DNA from: Mesorhabditis belari
Taxonomy: Eukaryota > Nematoda > Chromadorea > Rhabditida > Rhabditidae
Direction of reading: 5' to 3'
DNA: 64,000 nt
NCBI GenBank assembly: GCA_958450365.1
Contig: CAUEEP010000758.1
Span: 1,820,565-1,884,564, forward strand
Each line of letters opens with the position of its first letter. Position 1 is the stretch's first letter. The notes under the pieces were generated by a model. That model searched no databases. It was not told the DNA's origin and saw only the letters and a list, made by a program, of their open reading frames with translations. The position numbers and the translations under genes are program-made. This document shows positions 11,274 through 22,500 of the stretch, piece by piece.

Positions 11274-13641
11274 TTACATAATCGCCGAACATCCATCGAA
11301 TTTCCCGTCTCGATAGTTGGCAAAATAGGTGGCCTCATCATTGGGGAAAGCTGGGGGAAAATTCGATTGACATTTGTTGAAACCGGCTGAAAAACGAAAC
11401 AGATATTTGCATATTATTATAGAATATTATTTACTGAGATTAGATTTAATGTAGATGTAGATTTAATTAATGAAATCTTACAAATCAAAGTATTGGGTTG
11501 TCCAGTTATGAATGCGCGTTTTTTACTATTTTGTAAATTTCTCAAGTTACCGAAATCAAGAAAAAGATATATATGAGTATTATTCGAAAGCTGAAGGTCT
11601 CCTCTACATTTTGATATCAAAAAGTTTTTGAATTTGTTCAGCTTTTGGGCAAATTGACTGCACAGAAGAAGAGGTGACCAAAAAATGGAAGGGTGCCTTT
11701 GGATCAAGTTTTGGCTCCGCTCAAATTGAGTTAACCGTTTGATGTTTGGCCAATAGATATATCAATACAACTTTTTTTAAAAAATATAACAATTTCAGAG
11801 CATCTTTACTTTTCTTTTCTTTTCTGGGCGGTTATTTTACAGCATAAAACTTGAGGAATAGCGAAGCTGGAATGGGTTTTTTCGAAAACGACCTCTCCCT
11901 TTGTGCAGTCAATTTGCCCAAAAGCTGAACAAATTCCAAAGGTTTTTATATCAAAATGTAGAGGAGATCTTCAGCTTTCGAATGATATATAACACTCATA
12001 TACATCTGTTCGATACCTTGAGAAATTTACAAAATAGTAAAATCGCGCATTCATAACTGGACAACCCAATACTATAGTACTATAGCTAGTCCAAGCTATA
12101 GTACAAATCAAAGTACTATATCAAAGCCCTGGCTAGGTTTTTGATCTAACAACAACTTAAAAGCTCTAGGATTCAGTCGGGCAACCGCATTAGATCCATG
12201 GATTTCATTTAGAATCATTTTATAAGCCATTATTTAACAAGTTTCTTTTTATCTAACAAGAATCTTTGTCTTATTGTTCTAACTTTACTTGCCACTTTAT
12301 CAATTGAATACTCACCAATACACAAAGCCTTTTGTTTATTCAGAGAGATCTTCACGCTTTTGGCCGAATTATACATGACATTGAAGCGAATTTCCTGGAA
12401 AAGATTTTACATTTCCAATTTCCAATTTTATATTTTCAATTGAATACCTTAATCCCGTAAGTATCACAATCCCATGATTGAAATCCTTGGAATGGATCTT
12501 CCGTCAATTCACTTGTACTTTGCTCAGTTGTCGTTTTTGGTGGAGTTCTCGTTGAGACCAATATCAATGGCTCTTCGCAAAAGGCAAAGCCGATCACTGA
12601 AATTGTTTCTAAAAAGTGGAAGCGCTTTCTGGTCTATTAAACCATTGAAATATTGTATCCAGAAAGGACTTTGAGCTCTGGTGAACAAAGTTACTGTACT
12701 TGAGCTCAAGTACTGTTGTTGTTCATTTAACCGTTTGAGGTATGATATTTCAATCAGTAAGCTCAGTTTAGTACTGTTGTTGTAACTGTTATTGTAACTG
12801 TTGTCCGTCTTTGTCGTACTGTCGTTATCTTTGACTTATAGAATTATTGGACTTATCCGGAGTTGGATTTGAAAGCAAGCCCTTAAAAAACGAACTCTTT
12901 AATGCTTCCAAAAGGTAACAAAAAACTTCGTTTCAGGGATAGCTATCAAAGCCTTGTCAAAGCCATTTAAGTGCCATTTAAAGTGTAGGCATAAAGGTGA
13001 TGCTATGTGTCTAAAAAGTTAAAAGACAATCAGCCACCGGACTCGAACAAAAGACCTCTACCCTTGTCTCCCAACTCACTACCACTCGGCCACCACTGCA
13101 ATTGCTCAGCTCGCGGAAGACCGGTTTGTAATGTCACAGTTTGATTTTTAAAACTCCTTACAAAACTTTAAACTTTAAACTTTTGACAGAGTGCTCCGTA
13201 GCAAAAAAAAGGAAAACAGCATCATGATCAGCGTGAAATTCTGCGTCGAATGGTCTATGGCTCATCTGTTTTTTTTAACACATTCAGTTGCCCTTCCCTT
13301 GTCAAAATTTTATGCTCCAATCAAGCTCTACTTAATATTATTCAAAAGCCATTTAAGTGCCATTTAAAGTGTAGGCTTCAGTCTCGAAAAGTTAGCGATA
13401 ATATTATTTCTAAAGAAAGTGATGGATTTTTAAAGCAAAGTTACTCATTTAAAGCTTCTGGATAATTCGAAAAACTCCATATAATCCTTTTAAGACCAAT
13501 GATTTACTGTACACGATATTAATTGTAAAATCTTATAGTAAAGCTTAGTATTCAGTAAAGAGCACTACAGTATTCAGAATTTCGATTTGAAAAGCACTCA
13601 CCACCAACAAGAAAGAGCTGGTAATAAACAGTTGAGAGCAT
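11274..13641 (-). CDS. Small secreted Cys-containing protein, about 130 aa
   Basis: Four exons on the minus strand: 13641-13602, 12608-12448 (or from 12596), 12394-12316 and 11386-11274, ending in TAA. All junction phases agree (1, 0, 1) and the total is 393 bases. The N-terminus MLSTVYYQLFLVG followed by a hydrophobic run and FAFCEEP is a good signal peptide. Next comes a short Thr/Pro stretch (TPPKTTTEQST), then a compact part with single cysteines in SWDCDT, LCI, KCQS and DGCSA. I do not recognise a family. Intron 1 (about 1 kb) contains a tRNA-like relic and intron 3 contains a 577 bp MITE; the gene has thus grown by insertions but its exons appear intact. Confidence 0.65.
11493..12069. 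mobile_element. Mariner-derived MITE (TTGGGTTGTCCAGTTATG ends), copy 1
   Basis: TTGGGTTGTCCAGTTATGAA at the left and its inverse complement at the right are flanked by TA on both sides. The termini match those of the mariner at 60303-61563, so this is probably a deletion derivative mobilised by that family. The subterminal parts are also inverted repeats (GAAAGCTGAAG...CTTCAGCTTTC). It lies in intron 3 of the small secreted protein gene. Confidence 0.8.
13029..13104 (-). repeat. tRNA-Ser-like relic
   Basis: On the minus strand TGGCCGAGTGGT is a perfect box A and TGTTCGAGTCC a good box B, spaced as in a tRNA with a variable arm. The T stem does not pair, so it is a pseudogene or SINE head. 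It sits in intron 1 of the small secreted protein gene. Confidence 0.45.
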
Positions 13642-14026
13642 TGTTTGTGCAAAAATGGTGCGATGATTGAAAGAATTTGAAATCTTTCAAGAAAACAAAT
13701 CGTTTTGAAACGGATTTTATACCCATGATCGGCATTTAGGCATTCTTTTTCGGGAAAAAGGAGTTCATCGTCATTCTCCGTTCACGAAAAAAAGTGCAAA
13801 AATAGAGAAAATCGAGAAAATCCAGTTTTTTTTCTCTCTTGAACACACCCATTTCTTTTGATTTTTTCTGAAATTCTTTAAACGATTTGCGGTCACGTTG
13901 CATTTTTCAATCAAAACAGAAACATTTCTGGGTTATTTTTCAGAGAAAATATCGCTCAAAACAGCTCAAATAAGAGATTTTAAGTGGAAAAAAGAAACAA
14001 ACGGCAAGTGGCTTAGTTGGGATCGA

Positions 14027-14197
14027 GCCAAAGAAATGTCTGAACGCCAAAGAAATGTCTGAACGCCAAAGAAATGTCTGAACGCCAAAGAAATGTCTGA
14101 ACGCCAAAGAAATGTCTGAACGCCAAAGAAATGTCTGAACGCCAAAGAAATGTCTGAACGCCAAAGAAATGTCTGAACGCCAAAGAAATGTCTGAAC
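14027..14197 (+). repeat. Minisatellite, nine copies of a 19-mer
   Basis: GCCAAAGAAATGTCTGAAC is repeated head to tail nine times over 171 bases with no variants that I can see. The uniformity suggests recent expansion. There are no spacers, so this is not a CRISPR array. Confidence 0.95.
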
Positions 14198-14199
14198 TT

Positions 14200-15300
14200 G
14201 GGCGAAAGATTTCGGGAAATTTTTCCCAGGTATTTGATGAGTTAAATCAAATTTATTATTTAAAATGAAATGAAAAAAAAACTCGACTAGACTAAATTTG
14301 ATCGTTTTACTGTATTCCACAGTGTAAACACAGACTTTTCTTTGTGAAATCAGCTGCGAAATCAGCTCACTTTATGGAAAACACATTCAAATTCTTTTGT
14401 TTTTATATTTTTCACAGATAAAGATAAAGATAATATATTGAGGATGGGTGGGACTAGGTAAAGAAAGAGTGAGTTAGAAAATACACTTTCACTGGACCTC
14501 AGCCAAGAAAGAGTTCAGTCTAGTCAGAGTGAGAAATCGGCTCAAAGACAAGAGAACGAAAAGTTGTTGAAATTTCGATTATCTGGTACCTGTAAGCCAG
14601 GTCAAGCTTGCTTTTGGGGTAAAATCAGCCCAGGTAACATTCTGATCTAGCGCCGGCCTGTCTAGCCTAGAAAAATAGCTTTTGAAACAATCGTGACTGT
14701 AACATTATCACCAATGACAAGTACTTGATGATCAATCATCCGCTCATTCAATTCAACTCTTTTACTCAACGCTTTTACTTACTTTTACTCTTACTTTTAC
14801 TACGCACACAAATTTTACGGCTCTTCGTCAAATTATGAGCGAAAAAACGTTGAAACAAGGAACAGTTTTCAATTTTTTTCCTAAAGGGAAATTCATAAAT
14901 CAACGCGAAAGAATTGGGAGAATTTGGGTGTGGATCGACTGGGAATGAGTCATTTTGGATAAAAAAGGAGAGATGTCAACGAAATTGTTTCAATAATATT
15001 TTGGGGGAAAATTGGAAGCCTACTTGCAAAAGTAATAGAAATAGAAATGTTGAGAGAGTAAATGAAAAGTGGAAATAACCAAAATCGGCCTTGTTTTGGG
15101 TCTAGGGTTATCTTTTGGAAGGCCTTGTTCTAAGTGAAAACACATAAACAATAATAATTGTTACAATAACAATATTGATAAGCTGACTCATTTCTTGGGA
15201 AATCACAGTTGAATCCTGGGAATATCGATCGAGTTAAAATCGAGCTAAAAATAAATCCTAAATCGAATAGATGTTTGCAGAGTTCTTGGTTTCTAATCCG
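14200..15300. other. No gene seen
   Basis: AT-rich sequence without exon-like stretches on either strand. No repeat stands out. Confidence 0.4.
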
Positions 15301-15307
15301 ATTTGTT

Positions 15308-15924
15308 CTAAATCCGGCAAAAAACTCACTTCAATCTTCATTCTTTTCGTAATATACTAACTAGGGAAAGGCACCAGGTCAAAGTGGGCTTTTTGATGCG
15401 TACCCAGTGTATTTAATAGAGCTTTCAATGGAGATTCCGAAACCTCTTTTAGTTTTTCTAATGGAGTTCTGTATCGCAAGATATCTGGCCTCAAAGTTTA
15501 GGTCGCTTTTTCGGAGCTGTTATAGGTTTTATTACACTACAATAGTGATGCAGTGGATAGTGCGAGCGCTCGCAAGTTTTTTTGTGCTTTTTTTTCATTT
15601 GCTCACAAGATTCGAATCCTCTCTATGTTAATCCTTTTTTTGTTCTTTAGTTAAATGATCAAAAAATATTTCAAGGAGGGAAAAAGCGATACAGTATAAA
15701 ATAAGATCTATAAAAGCTCCGAAAAAGTGACCTAAACTTTGATGCCAGATATCTTGCGATACAGAACTCCATTGGAAACACTAAATGCGGATTCGGAATC
15801 CCCATTGAAAGCTCTATTAAATACACTGGGTACGCATCAAAAAGCCCACCTTGATCTGGTGCCTTTCCCTAGTTATTATATTACAAAAAGAATGAAGATT
15901 GAAGTGGGTTTTTTGCCGGATTTA
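15308..15924. mobile_element. Long foldback element with a tRNA-like centre
   Basis: The left arm starts near AAATCCGGCAAAAAACTCA and the right arm ends near TTTTTTGCCGGATTTA; between them the arms are inverse complements for about 250 bp each, with a few mismatches. Segments such as TTGATGCGTACCCAGTGTA recur inverted. The unpaired centre (about 15545-15625) contains ATGCAGTGGATAGTGCG and GATTCGAATCC, which resemble pol III boxes A and B. No protein is encoded. Confidence 0.8.
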
Positions 15925-16190
15925 TTAGGTTGGCAAGTTAGAAACGATCGTTTTTGGGTAATGTGTTTTCTGAAAAAAAAACGGTTTATCCAATCATCCA
16001 ATCAAAAAACGGTTTGCTTGATTCAAAAGCCCTATCCTTAATCTACAAAATGGCTTTTTTGAATTTTTGAAAAATGTTTTATTTTAGAACTTTTTCAGGC
16101 ATTTTAATGTAAGAGTTCAAAATCCTGGTTTCTAGCATTCATGAGCTAATATATTTTTGAGCCATTTTTGAGTGATTGCATACTTTTTAA

Positions 16191-16852
16191 AATAAAACGC
16201 TTCATCGATTACATAGTTTCCCAAAATTTCAGAACAATCCTATCGATCGAACCTTTCTTTTAATCTTTTTTTTTTAATCTTGCTTAAATTCAAACGAAAA
16301 GGGATTAAATTAGCACAAAAGTGCATTTCCTTGAAAGGAACCGCCTCGGGTACAATAGGAAGACGCAGCTCGACCAAGACCTAAGAAGTACGGATATGCG
16401 CCAGCTCTCCGGACTCAGAGATCCAGTGGAAGTGATTGAGAGAAAAAGACTCAGATGGGCTGACCACGTAGCCAGCAGAAAAGACGACAGATGGACGATA
16501 CGGATCATGGCTACCACGAGACCAGAAGAGGCCCATCGGAAGACCAGCAACGAGGTGGAGCACAAGAGTGGCAGAGACGGTCAGAGAAAGGATGGCTAGA
16601 GTGCAACCACCACCAGCACAGGCAAGTCGAAGACTTCGAACCAGGAACAATCCAGATAGGAAACACTGGATGACAATAGCAAGGGATAGAGAAATGTGGA
16701 AGCAGGTTGTGATCTGCGCAAATAGGAACACCTGAATGCGAAGACAGATCAAAAAAAAAAGTGCATTTTGAGCCTAATTTGAAAATCAACCTTCCGAAGA
16801 TTGGATTGTTCTGAAATTTTGGGAAACTATGTAATCGATGAAGCGTTTTATT
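16191..16852. mobile_element. Foldback element split by a LINE insertion
   Basis: AATAAAACGCTTCATCGATT at 16191 and its inverse complement ending at 16852 start arms of about 50 bp that include CCCAAAATTTCAGAACAATCC. The space between them is mostly the LINE tail at 16329-16756. Removing it leaves a short palindromic element, so the LINE landed inside an older foldback. Confidence 0.75.
16329..16756 (+). mobile_element. 5'-truncated non-LTR retrotransposon (reverse transcriptase C-terminus) with TSD
   Basis: The sequence encodes the C-terminal part of an endonuclease/reverse transcriptase polyprotein. ERKRLRWADHVASRKDDRWT is read in one frame, and RPIGRPATRWSTRV and then REMWKQVV are read in another, so there is one frameshift between them. 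This pattern is typical of the end of LINE ORF2. An A-run follows the stop. AAAAGTGCATTT flanks the insert at 16317-16328 and 16757-16768 as a 12 bp target-site duplication. The copy is dead on arrival: 5'-truncated and frameshifted. Confidence 0.85.
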
Positions 16853-16870
16853 GGTGCGATGAAGCGTTTA

Positions 16871-17255
16871 AATGAGCCTTTTTATTGGTAAAAACTGTAG
16901 ATTGGTGCATTAGTTATTTCTAAAAAGTGCAATGAATAAGTGTACCGACTTTCAAGTTGACAATCTTGCTCTAACTATCTAACTTTTCATGCTCTATCTT
17001 TTTTTATTGACGCTAAAATAGGTTTATGTTGAAGAAAGTGCTCAAATCGCTTGATCGAGTGTTCATCATTTTTGGTTCTTCATCATTCCTCAACTTCTTT
17101 CCCCCTAGAAACCTGCAAAACTGAAGCTTTTTTAAAAACCGTCAAAAGTCTGTTTTAGAGAATAAATGAGCCTTTTTATTGGCAAAAAACTGTAGATTGG
17201 TGCACTAGTTATTTCTGAAAAGTGCAATGAATAAGTGTACCAACTTTCAAGTTGT
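16871..17255 (+). repeat. Direct repeat of about 90 bp
   Basis: AATGAGCCTTTTTATTGG through AATAAGTGTACCRACTTTCAAGTTG appears at about 16871-16963 and 17164-17255 with few differences. The function is unknown. Confidence 0.75.
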
Positions 17256-17259
17256 TAAT

Positions 17260-19510
17260 CTAATAATTTATAGCTGTAGAGTCTGAATTATCAAATCCAA
17301 CAAAGCCCGGGGGTAGCTAATTTGCGCGAAATTGTTTGCACAACTTTCCATGACTTTCTTCTACGTGATCTTTATGATTTGTGATGTCATCTTTATGATC
17401 TGTGATGTCATTTGTGATGTCATTTGTCATTTTGTCATTTGCACTTGTTGAGATCTACAAAATGACACCAAAATCATAAAGATTAGCCCACTTAGAACAA
17501 GAAAATTAAGAAAGAAAGCTGCGCAAAAAATTTGGCGCAAAGTCCATAAAAAAAGCCAATTCTAGGCCAAATTATGAGTTTTCAAGGTCAAAAGTCGCGA
17601 CCATATTCGGTCAAATTTTGGCTTGAATTTTTGATCTTTGTTGTTCACATTAGCTCAAAGCGCACTCACTCGCAAACTTGTCTAGATAACACTTTGAGTG
17701 TAGTTGTGTAGTTGGCTCCTCTCCGACTACATCACATGGCGACAGGAGTTGTAGTAAAAATTGATTCAACCCTTTTGTAGCAAACATTGAGCACGTTTTG
17801 GCTTAATAAAATATTTTACATTAATCCGAACAGGTCAATGTTTCCCTCAATTGCGAAATTCAGCTCTTTTGGTTAGAGGTCATCTTTAAGATGAAAAAAA
17901 AACTGTTTGCATTGACTCATTTGTGGATAAATAAAGACAAATTTCTTCACAAAATGGGTGTGAAAGATCTTGATTTCTAAAGAGTGTTTGCTCAATCAAG
18001 GAAAGTACACAAGAGCGATCTTTGAGTTGACTATTTAACAAGAAAAATACTTAAAATTAGCTACTATTTAAAAACTTAACAAGTGAAAAAATCTCAAGTT
18101 TTTGCCCAGGTGTTCTTTGTACGCGCGAACAATCGCTCGCCGTCTGGCGCATGTCTTTTGCTTAGGCCTCTCCCTCGTCTTCTAAAATTACTTGGCTGGA
18201 GAGCTTTCGTGATCATAAAGACGAAAACCCCCATGGTGAGATGTCATTGCACTTTTTGCCTGTGTTGACCCGTTTGGCGGCTCCGAGATGGGGTTCGCTA
18301 ACAGCTAAATTTTGGCGTGAGGGACTGTGTCCGCGCGGCCCTGTTAAAGTTCGTGCCAACAAATTCAAGGATTTGTTGAATCAAGGCTAAATAATTCATT
18401 AGAGCGTTTGTCTAACATTTTAAAATTTAAATTCAGTGCAGAGCGTAGTCATGCGCAATAAAAGACTTGAAATAAGTGAATGATACAGACTCGCTGGTTT
18501 CAAGGATTCTGTCACCATTGTTTTCATACGTTTTATTTCCTTTATCAGTCTCTAAAGGCTTGAAGCTACCGTAACCCTGTGAGCAACTTTTAGAAGCACA
18601 CATAGAATGATGAAAACCGATTTCAGATTTTAAAGTTGGCTCATTTCATCATAAGGAAATCAACATTTTCTTAAAAAAAGTGTTCATTGATCTCTTAAAA
18701 TCTTCCGCAAATTTCATCACTTATTAAAAAAAAAGAGTGTATTTAAAGTGATGAGGAGAAAGAAAGTTTTGAGATGGAACACAGGATTTTCTGATCTCTT
18801 TTTCTATATTCCTGTCGATATTCTTTTTCCTGTTGATCTTCATTTTCCTGTCCCCGGGTCACACGGTCTCTTCCCTCTAATTTTTCACTGATAAGCCAAA
18901 TAGACTCTTTTTCTCAGGCTTATTTTTTTGGCTTTAAAATTATTTTTAGCTTTTAAAACTCATGTGCTTTTTTTTGTGCAGTAAAAACATCGGCATTTTT
19001 AAATCTTTCTAACCATCTGGCTTCAAGAGAACATTCAAGAGAAATTGATTGTTTAAACTTATCACATAAAATTTAGAGCTATTTTTTTTCACATTTTTTT
19101 TTTGTTTTTCCTTTGAAATTGATTTTTCTTTTAGAAGAATTTGTTCATTTTTCTTTTTTCTTTGATTTTTCTTCAAAATATTAATTTTCTCTTCATTTTC
19201 CTTTATTTTTCCTTTATTTTTTCTCTATGTAGATGAAAACTCATTTCTATGAGAAAATTGACGAATTCAGCGAAAAACACTGTTTTTACTACACAGATTA
19301 CGACATTTTAAACAAATTTCAGCTCTTTGGCGTGTACTTTACGCTCAAAAACGGAAACACACCCTTTCTGGCCGCACTAAGCTCTTCATTCTTTCTTTTC
19401 TCCCGATACAAAGGCATTGCTTTGATAGAAATCAATCAAGTACTCCAGAAAGAGTGTGTTTCCCCCTTTTTAAGTATAAAATCCGAAAATTGACTACTTT
19501 CATCATTTTC
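17260..19510. other. No supported gene; pyrimidine-rich tract and a GC-richer patch
   Basis: About 18120-18360 is richer in G+C and holds an inverse copy of the GCCAGACG-GAGCGATT motif seen at 10.7 kb. About 19075-19230 is a T/C-rich tract just before the kinase gene. A + frame from 19233 (86 codons) directly follows a TAG acceptor-like site, but it has no recognisable content and overlaps no conserved exon, so it is not called. Confidence 0.4.
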
Positions 19511-19514
19511 AGCA

Positions 19515-22500
19515 ATGACAGAAAAGAAGATCACTTTACTCGATGAGGGAATGGGTGTGCTGAAGACCCATATCCCGAAAGAGCTCATCGAAGCTATCAT
19601 GCAAAAAGTAAATCTGTCTAGAAAATCAATTAGAAATTTACAATAAGGATAATTCGGTATTCCCGCAAAAAAGAGAGGAATTTGCATACGCTTTATTCAT
19701 CATATTCTTAGCATAAAAATGCATTGCATTACTGGAATTATACGCCCGCAAAAAAATGAATAAAAAATGAAAAAATGAAAAATTGAATAGATCTCTTTCT
19801 TAATGTAAAAATCTATGTTAATGAAAGCGTGGTATGTAAATTTTTTAATTGTAGTATAACTGAATTGATAGTTTAGGTATGGTAAAAGAATGATAGCTTA
19901 ATTTTTCGATTTGGGTATAACCATTGATTTTAGTGCCTTTTCGCAGGGTTTTAAGTAAAGAGTATCGATAATTCTTCTAATTTATACATGGCCTTTCGTA
20001 GAAAACGAGTCAGTCCCACATTTTAGCAAATGGCTCTTGTTTTCTAAAGCTCGAAATATCATTGTATCCACGCTTTAGAAAACAAGAGTTGTTTGGTAAA
20101 ACGTGAAAATGACTCGTTTTCCACGAAAAGCCGATGTCTATTGACCTATTTTAGCCAAAGATTTTAGGAACTGAATACACAAGCGAAATTTGGTGACGAT
20201 TGGACGGCGAAAAGTATCGCCGATGGAGTGGTAAGGCTCTTTGTTTTATCAATACCGTATTTCTTGGAATAGAAGACCGGGTAAAGAGTATGATCGCGTA
20301 CTCCTGCGTGGCAGCCCTTTTTAAAATTTCTTTTCTGCATAAAAGCCTTCAATGAAGTGTTATAGGGCTGGAAAATGGCTCAAAAATATGACATTAGCTC
20401 ATGTCGGATTTTTGAGCCATTTTCCAGCCCTATAACACTTCATTGAAGGCTTTTATGCAGAAAAGAAATTTTAAAAAGGGCTGCTACGCAGGAGTACGCG
20501 ATCATACTCTTTACCCGGTCTTCTATTCGAACAAATACGGTATTTGTTTTTTTGAGATAATTTGAGAATACACAAGTTAACAACTCAATCAAAACAACTA
20601 AATATCTTTTTAATAATGAAAATATTCAGGGCTTTGTCTCCGTTGTTGGTCTGTTAGAGCCAAAGTGGACCGAGGATGCGGAGGTTCTTCCGGAAAAGGT
20701 ATTTGCTGTGTACAATACAGTACAATTGACAAAAGTTGACAACTGACAACTGTGAACAAAGGAAAAGTCAGTAAAAATTTGTAAACACATCTTAATTTCT
20801 TCATTTGTTGTTGAAAGTAAAATGAAAATGGACTAGAAAGGATGTTTTTGAGTACCCTAATAGTTCTTGTTTTCTAAAGCTCGAAATATCATTGTATCCA
20901 CGCTTTAGAGAACAAGAGTTGTTTGTTAAAACGTGGAACTGACTCGTTTTCTACAAAAAGCCCATGTCTATTGACCTATTTTGTTTTTGAGTACAAAGTA
21001 CAAGCTAAATCTTGAAGAGAATCATTTTTAACGATTCAGATTCAACTTTTTTAGTTTATCGTCAAAATGCCAACGTGTATCAACGCGAAAAAAATGTCGG
21101 AAGGGATCGATAAAGAAGGGACAACACAAGAAGAAATTGATGAGATGTGGAGTAAATGGCAATCGTCTATTAGAACTGTAAGTACTTTTTTTTGAGAAGA
21201 TTCTAAAGATTCTAAGCTAGAAAAAACTAAAAAAGAATTACTGTAGCTTGAAAAGGCCACAATAATCCTACTGTAGCTTGAAAAGGTCACAATAATCCTA
21301 CTGTCGCAAGAACGGTAGTGTAGTTACATCAATTGACTAGAGCTCTTGCTCTGTGACTCTTTATCGATGATGTGCGCAATTGAAAACAACTCCTTTATCC
21401 ATAAAGCGATCAAGTTGACACCTAAAACTTGGATAATTAAATCAATCAATTGAAAACAACAAAAACAAAATGATAACATGAATGTACACTACTGGACAAT
21501 GAAATATGATATTTGAAAAAAGATCGTCACTTTCGTGCGTCTGTAACTCTCTTGTTTTTATCGTATTTCTAAATCTTAATATTATCATTGTGTAGCCCTT
21601 GAAAAGAGCTTTCAGAAAATGTAGAACACTAATAGTTTAAACTCAAAGACAAGGGAGTTACAGACGCGAGAAAGTGACGACCTTTTTTCAAATATCATAT
21701 TTCATTGTCCAGTACTGTAGATAGGCAATACTTTATCATCTTGGGAAATGAGACTTGAAAGGTTCACTATCCATTGGCACACACAATTAGGGTGTGTTTC
21801 TCTCAGCGATCGTTCCAGATCAGGTGAAAGCCCGTTTAATGGCGCTGATGAATGTAGTGTTTTGTTTTTCAGATCCCTTTTGATTTGTCTAGACGTTCGA
21901 AGTCGACTCTTCCTCTTTCACCCTCCACTTTACCCAAAGCTGCTTTTCTTTATGATAGAGTGCTGGAATCGCTTTGAAACTACGATTTTTGGAATCTACG
22001 CTAAAATTTGCCTTAGAATAATCAATATCAATTGTATCAAAGTTTTATAGCGAAAAAAAAGCACATTTGCGAAATTCTCCCCTCTTGGGAACACCATTGT
22101 GTAGCGCTGAAATGCGTCAAAAAATCCCGTATTTCTAAATCTTAATATTATCATTGTGTAGCCCTTGAAAAGAGCTTTCAGAAAATGTAGAACACTAATA
22201 GTTTAAACTCAAAGACAAAGGAGTTACAGACGCGAGAAAGTGACGATCTTTTTTCATTGTCCAGTACTATAGGTGTGCAGTGTGTGAGAGAATACCGATG
22301 GGGACAATGATTATTAGATATTTATTCCGAATCTAGCACAATACTAATCTAGCGAGGAAATACAAAAGAATAGAATCAATCGTTGGTTCAGTGTTTCATA
22401 GCAATACGAAAAGGCAATACGAAAGGGAAGAGAAAAGAATATGAAAGGACCATACATCAATTGACTAGAGCTCTTGCTCTGTGACTCTTTATCGATGATA

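Noticed and set aside
14027..14197. CRISPR array
   Set aside because: The 19-mers are contiguous without spacers and the genome is animal.
13940..14320. 126-codon minus frame as a gene
   Set aside because: Most of it is the 19-base repeat read in three phases, giving a 19-residue period.
15407..16041. Open frames of 74 and 100 codons
   Set aside because: They lie in the two arms of a foldback element and mirror each other.
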